DNA from: Roseiflexus sp. RS-1
Lineage (GTDB): Bacteria; Chloroflexota; Chloroflexia; Chloroflexales; Roseiflexaceae
Length of the DNA stretch: 64,000 nt
NCBI RefSeq assembly: GCF_000016665.1
Contig: NC_009523.1
Span: forward strand, 5,331,501-5,395,500
Direction of reading: 5' to 3'
Below the pieces are notes generated by a model. That model saw only the letters and a list, made by a program, of their open reading frames with translations. It was not told where the DNA came from and did not search any database. Of the stretch, positions 8,626 through 17,381 are shown in pieces. The stretch's first letter is position 1. Every line of letters begins with the position of its first letter. The translations under genes and the position numbers were made by a program.

Positions 8626-9903
8626 ATGAAATCGCTCCGCGCAAGGTCCGTTCCGGCAAACAGGATGTTTCAGGACCATCCTGATTTGCCATTGCCTGCG
8701 CACATTTTTGTACCCTATGTCCGGTTCTGGCACATCGTCACGACCCTGATCTATCTGGCATATGCAGTCGGAACGATCTGGCAGCAGCGTGCGGCGCTGG
8801 ACTGGCGCGTCGCAGTGGTTACGGCGCTGCTGGCGGCCCAATTGGGGGTGTATCTGCGGCTCTATGTCTTTGCGCAACGCTGGCCCCCGTCACTCTGGCA
8901 GCAGGCGATCTATTTCGGCGGAGGCCTCGTCGCCTGGCTGATCCAGTCGCACCTGTTCGAGCACTTTTTTGGTCTGATCTTCATGATGGTGGGGCAATCG
9001 TTCGGGCTTCTGACGCCACTGCCCGCCATCGTCACTGTTGTGACGATTCTGCTGCTGACGATGCTCCAATCGGCAGACTGGCGCATCCAGAACCTTGATC
9101 CAGGTCTGGCGGCTGCGAATGGCGGCATCGGATTGTTGACCATCGGGACATATCTGCTCCTGTACTATACGATGCGCACCAGTAGCGAACGCGGGCGGCT
9201 CATTGCCGAACTCGAAGCAGCGCGCCGTGAACTGGAGCGTAGCCGGGACCAGGCTATCGAACTGGCGAAACTACGGGAACGCGAACGCATCGCGCGCGAC
9301 ATGCACGACTATCTGGGTCACACGCTGGCGGCGTTGAGCGTGCAACTGGAAGCGACGCAGCGCCTCTACCGGGTCGATCCGCAGCGCGCAGATGCGCAGA
9401 TAGATGCGATGAAGACCCAGGTGCGCGAAAGCATGGCTGCGCTCCGGCGCACTATCGCTGGTTTGCGCACCCCCGGTCTGGGTGATCGTTCGTTGCATCA
9501 GGCGCTGCTGGAACACTGCGTGGCAGTCAGCCAGCGCAGCGGGATGAACGTCAATTGCCACATTGATCCTGCAATCGACTGCATCCCGCCAGTCCTTGCC
9601 GAAACGTTGTGGATGGTCGCGCAGGAAGCCCTGACCAATGTCGAGAAGCACGCACACGCCACATCCACAGAAGTGGCCGCAACAGTTTCGCCACAGGAGG
9701 TGCGCCTCTGCATCCGCGACAACGGCGTGGGTCTGCCTGCGGACGCCTTCGAGCGCCCTGGTCACTATGGTCTTCGCGGCATACGGGAACGGGTGGAGGG
9801 AGTCGGCGGCATCCTGTCTGTAACCTCACATGGGCATCATTCATGGGCGACGACGATTGAGGCGGCGCTACCGCTCATTGCGCAGGAACGCAAAGCGTGC
9901 TGA
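8626..9903 (+). CDS. membrane-bound sensor histidine kinase (NarL/DesK type)
   Basis: The 425-residue kinase has five or six membrane helices in its first 190 residues with no large extracellular domain, as in intramembrane-sensing kinases. A short coiled linker follows, then the HisKA_3 dimerisation helix with the phosphorylated histidine at about residue 227 (RIARDMHDYLGH) and a HATPase domain with the N box NVEKHAHA and G boxes DNGVGLP and HYGLRGIRERV. It probably phosphorylates the LuxR-type regulator encoded 60 bases downstream. The signal is unknown; position suggests control of the ABC-2 exporter just upstream. Confidence 0.93.
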   Translation: MKSLRARSVPANRMFQDHPDLPLPAHIFVPYVRFWHIVTTLIYLAYAVGTIWQQRAALDWRVAVVTALLAAQLGVYLRLYVFAQRWPPSLWQQAIYFGGGLVAWLIQSHLFEHFFGLIFMMVGQSFGLLTPLPAIVTVVTILLLTMLQSADWRIQNLDPGLAAANGGIGLLTIGTYLLLYYTMRTSSERGRLIAELEAARRELERSRDQAIELAKLRERERIARDMHDYLGHTLAALSVQLEATQRLYRVDPQRADAQIDAMKTQVRESMAALRRTIAGLRTPGLGDRSLHQALLEHCVAVSQRSGMNVNCHIDPAIDCIPPVLAETLWMVAQEALTNVEKHAHATSTEVAATVSPQEVRLCIRDNGVGLPADAFERPGHYGLRGIRERVEGVGGILSVTSHGHHSWATTIEAALPLIAQERKAC

Positions 9904-9962
9904 TGTTGCAGCAATCCGGCGGGATGTGATAGAACGCATCCAGACGAAGGGAAGGCATCATC

Positions 9963-10613
9963 GTGCAGCAGTCGGACATATCCATCCTGATCGTCGAAGA
10001 TCAGACCCTCATGCGCCAGGGCTTGAGGACCATTCTTGATCTTGAAGAAAGCATCCGTGTGGTCGGAGAAGCGAGGGACGGCGCAGAAGGGGTGCGAGAG
10101 GCGCTCCGGTTACGGCCCGACATCATCCTGATGGATGTGCAGATGCCGGTCATGAACGGTGTGGAGGCCATACGCGCGATTATTGCCGCGTGGTCTCAGG
10201 CGCGCATCATTGTGCTGACCACCTTCGACCGTGATGATTATGTGTTTCAGAGCGTCCGCGCCGGTGCGATGGGCTACCTGCTCAAAGATGCCCCAGCTGA
10301 AGCGCTCCTGCAGACGATCCGGCGCGTTCACGCCGGTGAGGTCTTCATCCAGCCAGAGATCGCCTCGCGCACCCTGCGCGAAGCGGCAACCGGCAGACGG
10401 CGCGCCGGGACCATACCTTTCGACCTGTCGGAGCGCGAACGCGAGGTGCTGGTGTTGCTGGCGCAAGGGTTGAGCAACCGCGAGATTGCCGGGCGTCTCT
10501 CCATCACCGAGGGCACGGTCAAGAACCACGTCTCGAATATTCTTGCCAAACTCCAGGCAGAGAACCGCACGCAAGCCGCCAACATTGCCCGCCGGGAAGG
10601 GTTGACGGATTAG
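9963..10613 (+). CDS. NarL/LuxR-family response regulator
   Basis: The 216-residue regulator has a receiver domain with the acid pair in LIVEDQ, the phospho-acceptor aspartate 58 in IILMDVQMP, and the conserved lysine in GYLLKDAP. A LuxR-type helix-turn-helix follows (SEREREVLVLLAQGLSNREIAG then TVKNHVSNIL). It starts with GTG behind AAGGGAAGG. It is the partner of the preceding kinase and would act as a transcription factor when phosphorylated. All key residues are present, in contrast to the degenerate receiver encoded near 24.4 kb. Confidence 0.94.
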   Translation: MQQSDISILIVEDQTLMRQGLRTILDLEESIRVVGEARDGAEGVREALRLRPDIILMDVQMPVMNGVEAIRAIIAAWSQARIIVLTTFDRDDYVFQSVRAGAMGYLLKDAPAEALLQTIRRVHAGEVFIQPEIASRTLREAATGRRRAGTIPFDLSEREREVLVLLAQGLSNREIAGRLSITEGTVKNHVSNILAKLQAENRTQAANIARREGLTD

Positions 10614-10710
10614 GATGGTGCGTGTTTTTGCACCGTTTCCTGGCGTCTGGACGCTTTTCTGGTATCATGCAACACAGCGCCGCCCGGACTGAGACGTAGA
10701 GGAGACCTGC

Positions 10711-11520
10711 ATGCAAACAACTGAAGCCCTTCCTGTCACCGAGCCATACGTGCTCGCCGACTATGATGCGCGTGGCGTGGTGCGACTGACGCTGAACCGC
10801 CCGCGACAGTTCAACGCGCTCTCCGAAGAGATGCTCGCCGCGCTCCAGGCGGAACTGGACGCCATAGCAGCCAACCCGCAGGCGCGAGTAGTCGTCATCG
10901 CGGGGCAGGGGAAAGCCTTCTGCGCCGGTCACGACCTGAAACAGATGAGAGCCAATCCCAGTCAGGCGTACTATGAAGACCTGTTTGCGCGTTGCTCGCA
11001 CATGATGATGACGATCCAGCGCATGCCGCAACCGGTCATTGCGCGTGTGCACGGCATCGCCACAGCCGCCGGATGCCAGCTGGTCGCCATGTGCGACCTG
11101 GCCGTCGCTTCCGAAGATGCAACATTTGCCGTTTCCGGCATCAGCGTCGGGTTGTTCTGTTCGACCCCGGCGGTGGCGTTGTCACGCAATATCGGGCGCA
11201 AAGCCGCCTTCGAGATGCTGGTCACCGGCGACTTTATCGACGCCCGCACCGCACAGGCGCTTGGTCTGGTCAACCGGGTCGCGCCACCTGCCGGACTCGA
11301 CGCTGAAGTGCAGCGGCTGGTCGATGCGATCATCGCCAGACCCGCCGAAGCGATTGCACTCGGCAAATCGCTGTTCTACCGCCAGATCGAAATGGGCATC
11401 GAAGATGCCTACCGGCTGGCGGGCGAAACGATGGCATGCAATATGATGGAACCGTGCGCGCAGGAAGGCGTCGATGCGTTCATCGAGAAACGCGCGCCAG
11501 TATGGGCAACCAGAAAGTAA
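10711..11520 (+). CDS. crotonase-fold protein (enoyl-CoA hydratase/isomerase superfamily, ECHDC3-like)
   Basis: The 269-residue protein has the crotonase fold: NRPRQFNALSEEM at the start, the first oxyanion-hole loop GKAFCAGHDLKQM, and GIATAAGCQLVAMCDLAVAS. Aligned by eye to classical enoyl-CoA hydratase, the two catalytic glutamates are replaced: GGCEL reads AGCQL, and the glutamate of PEILLG becomes glycine in SGISVG. The stretch VGLFCSTPAVALSR matches the ECHDC3 branch, whose reaction is poorly defined. CoA-thioester binding is therefore likely, classical hydration is not. It is monocistronic, with AGAGGAG before the ATG, and ends three bases from a convergent gene. Confidence 0.85.
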   Translation: MQTTEALPVTEPYVLADYDARGVVRLTLNRPRQFNALSEEMLAALQAELDAIAANPQARVVVIAGQGKAFCAGHDLKQMRANPSQAYYEDLFARCSHMMMTIQRMPQPVIARVHGIATAAGCQLVAMCDLAVASEDATFAVSGISVGLFCSTPAVALSRNIGRKAAFEMLVTGDFIDARTAQALGLVNRVAPPAGLDAEVQRLVDAIIARPAEAIALGKSLFYRQIEMGIEDAYRLAGETMACNMMEPCAQEGVDAFIEKRAPVWATRK

Positions 11521-11523
11521 CCG

Positions 11524-12159
11524 CTACCTCAGCGGAATGCCGTAGTGCAGTCGGTAGAACGCCATTTTGATCAGTTCAGCGGCAGCGTAACGCCAGACAC
11601 GCACACCGCGACTCAATGGGTCGGCGAAGGTGTCAAGGAACGGCGCAACACTCGCCGTCACCTGCACATCTGGAATGATCGAGCGAAAGGTGCGCACAGC
11701 GCGTCGCGTGTGGTACGGGTCGGTGACAATGATCAGCGAACGCCACCCGTGATGCGCTGCCAGGTCGCGCACCAGCGTCGCTTCGTCGTAGGTGCTCTGC
11801 GCGGTATCCACCACCAGCGCGACCTCTGCTGGCAACCCACGCGCCAGCGCATACCGCAGTGCAACCCGTGCCGATGAAATTTCAGGCGGTTGACCGGGCA
11901 GCGCGCCGCCGGTGAACACCACCACCGGCGCACGCTGCTGTTTGTAGAGGTTCAGCGCGTGGATGGTGCGGTTCGGCGGATATGCCTCGCCTCCCAGAAC
12001 AACAATCGCATCCGCCGTTTCGCCAGCATCATCGACAATCAGCCAGGGCGCGACAAGCAGCGGGAGGATCAGGCTGGCAATCAGCACAAGAACGCCAAAT
12101 CCCATTCCTGACCAGGAAACAGTGCGAACTGACGAGCGACGATAGGGTAGCGCAGACAC
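11524..12159 (-). CDS. YdcF-like (DUF218) membrane-anchored protein
   Basis: This 211-residue protein has one N-terminal membrane helix (GFGVLVLIASLILPLLVAPW) followed by a DUF218 domain: DAIVVLGGEAYPPNRT, VVFTGGALPG, STYDEATLVRDL and IIVTDPYHTRRAVRTF. Family members (YdcF, SanA, ElyC) are associated with envelope precursor metabolism and may bind nucleotide-like ligands, without a settled reaction. It begins with GTG. A promoter with a perfect -10 box lies about 70 bases upstream. It is transcribed toward the crotonase gene and has no operon partner. Confidence 0.87.
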   Translation of the reverse strand: MSALPYRRSSVRTVSWSGMGFGVLVLIASLILPLLVAPWLIVDDAGETADAIVVLGGEAYPPNRTIHALNLYKQQRAPVVVFTGGALPGQPPEISSARVALRYALARGLPAEVALVVDTAQSTYDEATLVRDLAAHHGWRSLIIVTDPYHTRRAVRTFRSIIPDVQVTASVAPFLDTFADPLSRGVRVWRYAAAELIKMAFYRLHYGIPLR

Positions 12160-12169
12160 AGCATCTCAG

Positions 12170-12186
12170 GAAGCGCTTTGCGCTTC
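12170..12186. other. small palindrome in the leader of the YdcF-like gene
   Basis: GAAGCGC and GCGCTTC flank a three-base TTT loop, between the promoter and the GTG start. It could be a leader hairpin or an operator half; the sequence does not decide. Confidence 0.4.
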
Positions 12187-12225
12187 GATAAAATGGTATT
12201 GAGTATCCATTCCTTCAGCACAGGC

Positions 12226-12255
12226 ATTATACACCGAACATACGCTCGCCGCCAA
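12226..12255 (-). promoter_or_regulatory. sigma70-type promoter for the YdcF-like gene
   Basis: On the minus strand TTGGCG (four of six to consensus) and a perfect TATAAT are separated by 18 bases. The predicted transcript start is about 60 bases before the GTG. Confidence 0.55.
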
Positions 12256-12318
12256 CCATCTGTTCGCAGTCAGATCGGCGACGTTTGCCGTGGAGTGAGG
12301 GTGTCCCGACCTCGCAGG

Positions 12319-12509
12319 GCAGTCGAGAGCACGCTGCCCGCGCTCCCATGATGGGTCACAAAGTGGAGCGAGGGTGTCCCGACCTCGCAGGCTTACGGGG
12401 CAGGTTTTTTGGCAAGCCCCGGCGTGCCATCTCCCGTTTCAGGCAGCAGGACGCCCAGACCCCCCCTTCTCCCCTTGTGGGAGAAGGGGGTCGGGGGGAT
12501 GAGGGGCAA
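12319..12509. repeat. 191-bp intergenic direct repeat, copy 1
   Basis: The unit begins GCAGTCGAGAGCACGCTGCC, contains GGCAGGTTTTTTGGCAAGCC, and ends in a C-rich/G-rich palindromic stretch (CCCCTTCTCCCC...GGGGAGAAGG-type) before GATGAGGGGCAA. It recurs 232 bases downstream with few differences. A partial third piece (GTGGAGTGAGGGTGTCCCGACC) precedes it near 12289. No convincing gene is seen here. Confidence 0.85.
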
Positions 12510-12550
12510 ACGCGCACGGGAACGCAGAAGGGAAAAAGGGCGTCAGGATA

Positions 12551-12741
12551 GCAGTCGAGAGCACGCTGCCCGCGCTCCCATGATGGGTCACAAAGTGGAG
12601 CGAGGATGTCCCGACCTCGCAGGCTTACGGGGCAGGTTTTTTGGCAAGCCCTGGCGTGCCATCTCCCGTTTCAGGCAGCAGGAGACCCAGACTCCCCCTT
12701 CTCCCCTTGTGGGAGAAGGGGGCTGGGGGGATGAGGGGCAA
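12551..12741. repeat. 191-bp intergenic direct repeat, copy 2
   Basis: This is the second copy of the unit, about 95 percent identical by eye, between the YdcF-like gene and the 3' end of the exopolysaccharide operon. The CCCCTTCTCCCCTTGTGGG stretch and its complement form a strong hairpin. It may be a dispersed palindromic element of this genome; a genome-wide copy number would show that. Confidence 0.85.
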
Positions 12742-12825
12742 CAGCGCCTGGAAATGCAGCAGGGAAACAGGGCATCCAGACGAGGGTTTGGAGGGCGATC
12801 TTCTACCAGGAGGTGCGACCGGACG

Positions 12826-13509
12826 TTATACCCGCACGTGGGCGCGCCGATGACGGGGATGTCCGTTGCGCGGGACAGTCATATGCGGTCGAGCCGGGAT
12901 GCCGGTGACCACAAGGTGATCATCAACCGCCGAGGTCACCAGCGCACCGCCGCCAACCACACTCCACGCGCCAATCGTGCACTGTGGCAGCACGGTTGCG
13001 CCGATGCCGATCAGCGCCCCTTCGCCGACCACAACGCCGCCGCCGAGGGTTGATCCCGGCGCAATGTGAGCGTGGGCGCCGATGCAGTTATGATGCTCGA
13101 CAATGCTTCCGCTGTTGAGAATAACGTTTACGCCGACGCGCGCACTCGCATTCACGACGGCGCGCGCAGCAATAACCGTTCCCGCACCGATGATGGCATC
13201 ACGCGCAATAATTGCCGATGGGTGACACGCAACCGTGAACTGCTTACCACACGCAGCCAGACGTTCATAGATCGCCTTGCGCGTCTGGTTATCGCCGATC
13301 CCGATCACCAGCGCATCGTGTTCAATCGCGTCAATGACAGCGAGCGGACCGAGGATCGGCAACCCCAATCGCCATTCGCCGAAGAGGTGCGGATTATCGT
13401 CGAGGTACCCGATCGGCAACAGATTGGCGCCCGCTTCGTGCATCCGCAGCAGAATGTCGGCGACCACCTGCGCATGCCCGCCAGCGCCAATGATCAATAC
13501 ACGCTTCAT
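12826..13509 (-). CDS. NeuD/PglD-type sugar O- or N-acetyltransferase
   Basis: This 227-residue enzyme begins with a Rossmann-like sugar nucleotide domain (VLIIGAGGHAQVVADIL, IGYLDDNP) and continues as a left-handed beta helix built from hexapeptide repeats (IGAGTVIAARAVV, VGVNVILNSGSIVEHHNCIGAHAHIAPGSTLGGG). The His in EHHNCIG is the usual catalytic base. PglD/NeuD relatives acetylate amino or sialic-type sugars using acetyl-CoA. As the last gene of the exopolysaccharide operon it probably modifies a precursor sugar. I start at the ATG behind GGAAGGCGGG, which overlaps the stop of the sugar transferase gene by four bases. Confidence 0.88.
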   Translation of the reverse strand: MKRVLIIGAGGHAQVVADILLRMHEAGANLLPIGYLDDNPHLFGEWRLGLPILGPLAVIDAIEHDALVIGIGDNQTRKAIYERLAACGKQFTVACHPSAIIARDAIIGAGTVIAARAVVNASARVGVNVILNSGSIVEHHNCIGAHAHIAPGSTLGGGVVVGEGALIGIGATVLPQCTIGAWSVVGGGALVTSAVDDHLVVTGIPARPHMTVPRNGHPRHRRAHVRV

Positions 13510-14126
13510 TGGTACCCGCCTTCCGATGTTCCCTGAAATATGGTCGTTGTGGCGCACCCACGCTGGCTGATCCCGTCACGCTGCGCAACCCGCAAGATCG
13601 TCAATGCCAGGATGCGCAGATCGAGCCAGAACGAGAGATGATCGACATACCAGACATCCAGCACGAATTTCTGATCCCAACTGATTGCGTTCCGTCCGTT
13701 GACCTGCGCCCATCCGGTGATGCCGGGACGCACCTCGTGCCGGCGCATCTGCTCAGGGGTGTAGCGACCCAGATACTCCATCAGCAGCGGGCGTGGTCCT
13801 ACCAGGCTCATATCGCCGCGGATCACATTGATCAGTTCCGGCAGTTCATCGAGGCTGCTGCTGCGCAAAAAACGACCGAACGGCGTCAGGCGTTGCTCGT
13901 CTGGCAGCAGGTTGCCTTCCGCATCACGCGCATCGGTCATGCTGCGAAACTTCAGCAGCGTGAATGGTCGTCCGTGCAGCCCCGGACGCTGCTGGCGAAA
14001 GATCACCGGCGCACCCAGTTGTATCCGCACCAGCGCCGCCAGGATCAACAGCAACGGCGCGAATGCAACCAGCGCAATGCTGGCGACGCAGAGATCGAAC
14101 ACACGCTTCAGATGACGGCGATACAT
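13506..14126 (-). CDS. initiating sugar-phosphate transferase (polyprenyl-P hexose-1-P transferase family)
   Basis: The 206-residue protein corresponds to the catalytic domain of the WbaP/PglC family. It has an N-terminal hydrophobic helix (FDLCVASIALVAFAPLLLILA), then PVIFRQQRPG, FTLLKFRSM, the DELPELINVIRGDMSLVGPRPL core and RPGITGWAQVNGRN. Enzymes of this group transfer a sugar-1-phosphate from a nucleotide sugar to undecaprenyl phosphate at the inner membrane, starting each repeat unit. It is the short PglC/WcaJ-core form without the extra helices of WbaP. The start chosen is the ATG at MYRRHLKRV, four bases after the preceding gene; a longer upstream frame lies within that gene and is not family-like. 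Confidence 0.92.
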   Translation of the reverse strand: MYRRHLKRVFDLCVASIALVAFAPLLLILAALVRIQLGAPVIFRQQRPGLHGRPFTLLKFRSMTDARDAEGNLLPDEQRLTPFGRFLRSSSLDELPELINVIRGDMSLVGPRPLLMEYLGRYTPEQMRRHEVRPGITGWAQVNGRNAISWDQKFVLDVWYVDHLSFWLDLRILALTILRVAQRDGISQRGCATTTIFQGTSEGGYQ

Positions 14127-14130
14127 ACTG

Positions 14131-15321
14131 CTATGCCTTGCCGGTCGCCGCGCTCTCCGACGCCTGGACGCCTTTTTCGTGCAGGAGCCGATGGTATGCG
14201 GCAAGAACCCGTTGAAACACCAGCCGTTCGTCAAACTGCTCATGCGCCATCCTGCGTCCGGCATCACCCATCGCCCTGCGTCGGTCGTGATCGCGCAACA
14301 GGCTGATCAACGCCTCCGCCAGCGCATCCACGTCACGCAGCGGCACGATCAGCCCGTTGCGTTCGTGCTCCACCGCCTCGCGACAACCGCGCACATTGGT
14401 AACCACGCACGGGACTCCCATCGCCGACGCCTCCATCGGCGCGCGCGGAAATCCTTCACGGTACGAAGGTAGCGCAAATACGTCCATCAATGCATACATG
14501 TCGGGCATATCCTGGCGAACCCCGGCGAAGATGCATGTCGCCGTTCCCGCAGCCGCCTGAATGTCCTCGTGGTTGAGCGCCCCTGCTTTTTCTCGATCAA
14601 CGCCGCCGACGATCAGCAGTGTTACCGGACCAAAGCGCGACTGTACCTGCTGAACGGCGCGCGCCAGTTCGAGAATACCCTTTTCGACCACCAATCGCCC
14701 GACGAACCCGATCACCGGGACGTCCGGCGGCAATCCCAGCGTCGAGCGCAGGTGCGCCAGGGTTGCTGGATCGACCCGGTTCCGATCAAAGCGCTGGATA
14801 TCGATGCCGTTGCCGAGCAGCTGAATGCGCTCGCGTGGACAGATGCCCAGCCGGATGGCGGTATCCAGGTCCTCGCGGCTCTGCGAGAGGATGAGATCGG
14901 AGCAACGAGCTGCGATGCGTTCCATTGCAATGTAGAAGCGCCGCTGCGCAGGCGGCATGTGCTCGTGAAAATAAAAGCCGTGGATGGTGTTGACCACCAC
15001 CGGCGCCCCCGCCATGCGCGCCGCCAGTTGTCCCAGCAGTCCCGGTTTGGGGGTATGAGTGTGCACAATCGTGAATTGTTCTCGTCGAAAGATGCGGTAC
15101 AGATGCACCAGCGCGCGCAGATCGGCGAAGGGCGTCAGGCGTCGCGTGAGGGGGACAGCGATGTGGCGGATGCCCATCGACTCAATAACCGGAACGTCGC
15201 TCCCCGGCGCGGAGATGCCGGTCACCTCATAGCCCGCCTGAGCGATGCTGCGCATCTGGTTGAGCAGCAGATAGCGCAGCGACTGATCGACCGTTGTGAT
15301 ATGCGCCACCCGCAGGGTCAT
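14131..15321 (-). CDS. glycosyltransferase family 4
   Basis: This 396-residue GT-B enzyme has HTHTPKPGLLGQLAARMAG in the N-terminal acceptor domain, which resembles the PglA/CapM-like group, and the C-terminal donor-binding domain with VIGFVGRLVVEKG, then EGFPRAPMEASAMGVPCVVT, in which the EX7E glutamates are present. It is expected to add a sugar to the lipid-linked repeat unit in the cytosol. It lies directly upstream of the initiating transferase in the same operon, with the next gene upstream ending 12 bases before it. Confidence 0.91.
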   Translation of the reverse strand: MTLRVAHITTVDQSLRYLLLNQMRSIAQAGYEVTGISAPGSDVPVIESMGIRHIAVPLTRRLTPFADLRALVHLYRIFRREQFTIVHTHTPKPGLLGQLAARMAGAPVVVNTIHGFYFHEHMPPAQRRFYIAMERIAARCSDLILSQSREDLDTAIRLGICPRERIQLLGNGIDIQRFDRNRVDPATLAHLRSTLGLPPDVPVIGFVGRLVVEKGILELARAVQQVQSRFGPVTLLIVGGVDREKAGALNHEDIQAAAGTATCIFAGVRQDMPDMYALMDVFALPSYREGFPRAPMEASAMGVPCVVTNVRGCREAVEHERNGLIVPLRDVDALAEALISLLRDHDRRRAMGDAGRRMAHEQFDERLVFQRVLAAYHRLLHEKGVQASESAATGKA

Positions 15322-15333
15322 GGAACGTCCTTT

Positions 15334-16428
15334 CTATGCACTGCGCCCTGCCTGGAGCAGGATATCGACCAGACGCGGCGCAACTGATTGAGTGGAATAC
15401 GATTGAATGACCGTCGCGCGACCCGCCATGCCCATGCGCTCCCGCAGGTCTGGATCGTCGAGCAATCGCGTCAATGCGCAGCGCCACGCAGTCGGGTGGT
15501 CTGCCAGCATCCCGTTCACATTGTGGGTAATCAACCGGCGCGCCACGCCGACCGGTGAACAGACCGCCGGGACGCCGACCGCCAGGTACTGCACAGCTTT
15601 GACGCCGCTCTTGCCCTGCGTCCACTCATCATTCGGCAACGGCATCACGCCAATGTCCAGGTCGTGGAGATGCTGCACTTCGGTCTGCATACTCCATGTG
15701 CGGTTGACTACCTGCACATGTGCGCTGCTGTACGCCATCGAACTGATCACGTGCAGTTCGATGGGATACTGCTGCGCCAGTTCGGCAAAGACCGTCTCCA
15801 ATGAGCGGAGGTAGGGAAAACCATTCGGCGTGCCGATCCAGCCGATGACCAGTCGATCCGTCGTGCGAGGTGCGCGGTAATCCTTCGGCGGATAGCGGGT
15901 GATGTCAACCCCGCTGTTCACCACCGAAACGCGCGGATTCAGGCGGCGCATATACCCTGCCAGATGGTCGTTCCAGACGATCACGTGCGTGGCGCCGCGC
16001 ACGATGCGTTCGATCTTGCCGCGACAGAGGAGGCGCACCAGGGGAAATGGATGCTGTCGATAGTACGCATATGTGGCATCATCGAACAGCACAACAAGTT
16101 TCGCACCACGCCGCCGCAGCCATTCCTCGAAGCCATACGGCACATACGGGAACAGTTCCTTTTCGAGCACGACCAGGTCGTAGCGGTGTGAATCGATCAG
16201 CGCTCGCAACCGCAGCAGAACGCGGCGTGCATAGTACAGGCTGTGACGCGCAATTTCCCCGATCCCTGTCGGACGATCAAGCACGCCAAAATCGAAGTAG
16301 CGGTCGTCGAACAGGGGCGCGACCGTGCAGGTCATGCCGGCCTGTGCATACGCTGGCAGATACTGATGCACCATGTAGCGACTGCTGCCGCCTCTCTGAC
16401 TGTAGCGTGTGAGAAAGAGCACCTTCAT
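15334..16428 (-). CDS. glycosyltransferase (GT4-like)
   Basis: The 364-residue protein looks like a GT-B glycosyltransferase: MKVLFLTRYSQRGGSSRYM at the start, IGWIGTPNGFPYL at the donor domain, then GVMPLPNDEWTQGKSGVKAVQYLAVGVPAVCSPVG, a form typical of GT4 proteins in polysaccharide loci. I start at the ATG behind CCAGAGGAAGCG. A frame open another 113 codons upstream is antisense-like in composition and overlaps the GT2 gene, so it is not used. It ends 12 bases before the next gene of the operon. Confidence 0.87.
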   Translation of the reverse strand: MKVLFLTRYSQRGGSSRYMVHQYLPAYAQAGMTCTVAPLFDDRYFDFGVLDRPTGIGEIARHSLYYARRVLLRLRALIDSHRYDLVVLEKELFPYVPYGFEEWLRRRGAKLVVLFDDATYAYYRQHPFPLVRLLCRGKIERIVRGATHVIVWNDHLAGYMRRLNPRVSVVNSGVDITRYPPKDYRAPRTTDRLVIGWIGTPNGFPYLRSLETVFAELAQQYPIELHVISSMAYSSAHVQVVNRTWSMQTEVQHLHDLDIGVMPLPNDEWTQGKSGVKAVQYLAVGVPAVCSPVGVARRLITHNVNGMLADHPTAWRCALTRLLDDPDLRERMGMAGRATVIQSYSTQSVAPRLVDILLQAGRSA

Positions 16429-16442
16429 CGCTTCCTCTGGCA

Positions 16443-17381
16443 TTACTGCATACCGATCGCCAACCTGCACACATAAGCCGTTACGCGCCAGTACTGCACG
16501 GCGTAGTCCCACTGTCGCCGCTGACCTGCCAGCATGGCGCGCACGGTCGTCAGGCATGCGCGCAACAGGATCGCCGGCGCAAGCGCAACGCAGAGCGCAC
16601 CCGTTGTCAGCGCGCCGTAGTGCTTGCGGAAGAAGATCAACAGACTGGCGTACCGTTGCGTGATTCGCGCATCCAGGTTCTGGAGCGAACTCTGACCGCC
16701 GTAGTGCGTGATCTGCGGCGTCGGCGTGAAGCGGATCCGCCATCCCGCCCGCCGCACGCGCCAGCACAGATCAACTTCCTCGAAGTACATGAAGAAGCGT
16801 TCGTCGAGCGGACCGGCGCTCTGCCAGGCTTCACGGCGCACCAGCAGGCAGGCGCCGGACGGTTGATCGACGTCGCGCGCGTCATCGTGCCCCCAGTACG
16901 TCATCTTGAACCGCGCCAGCCACTGGTTCTGCGGCGCAAGGCGACTGATACCCCAACTCTCCAGCGCAATGTTCAGCAGCGTCGGGAAATGACTGCACGA
17001 CGGCTGAAGGCTGCCATCGGCGTTCAGCAGCCGCGGACCGAGGATGCCGGTGTCGGGCATCTGATCCATCAGCGCCACCATGTCGTCCAGCGCGCCCGAT
17101 GGCAGCCAGGTGTCCGGGTTCAGCAGGAGAAAGTAACGCCCCTGCGCCTGGGCGAACCCCAGGTTGTTGGCGCGCGCAAACCCCACGTTCTCCGGCAGGG
17201 CGATCAGGCGCACATGCGGGAATGTCGTGCGCACCATCTCGACGCTGCCATCCGTCGAAGCGTTATCGACCACGATGATTTCGCAGGCGAGGGAACGCGC
17301 CGCTTCCGGCAGCGACGCAAGACAGGCGTGCAGAAGGTCGCGGGTGTTCCAGTTGACGATTACAATGCTGAGGTCGCACAT
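16443..17381 (-). CDS. glycosyltransferase family 2 (rhamnosyltransferase-like)
   Basis: This 312-residue GT-A enzyme starts with LSIVIVNWNTRDLL, has the metal-binding region in LLLNPDTWLP, and ENVGFARANNLGFAQAQG, followed by PSGACLLVRREAW and FFMYFEEVDLCWRVRRAGW. These blocks are characteristic of WbbL/RfbN-like inverting GT2 enzymes. A hydrophobic stretch near the C-terminus (LTTGALCVALAPAILLRA) may associate it with the membrane. The ATG used lies inside the 3' end of the upstream glycosyltransferase gene, an overlap of 22 bases that suggests translational coupling. Confidence 0.92.
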   Translation of the reverse strand: MCDLSIVIVNWNTRDLLHACLASLPEAARSLACEIIVVDNASTDGSVEMVRTTFPHVRLIALPENVGFARANNLGFAQAQGRYFLLLNPDTWLPSGALDDMVALMDQMPDTGILGPRLLNADGSLQPSCSHFPTLLNIALESWGISRLAPQNQWLARFKMTYWGHDDARDVDQPSGACLLVRREAWQSAGPLDERFFMYFEEVDLCWRVRRAGWRIRFTPTPQITHYGGQSSLQNLDARITQRYASLLIFFRKHYGALTTGALCVALAPAILLRACLTTVRAMLAGQRRQWDYAVQYWRVTAYVCRLAIGMQ

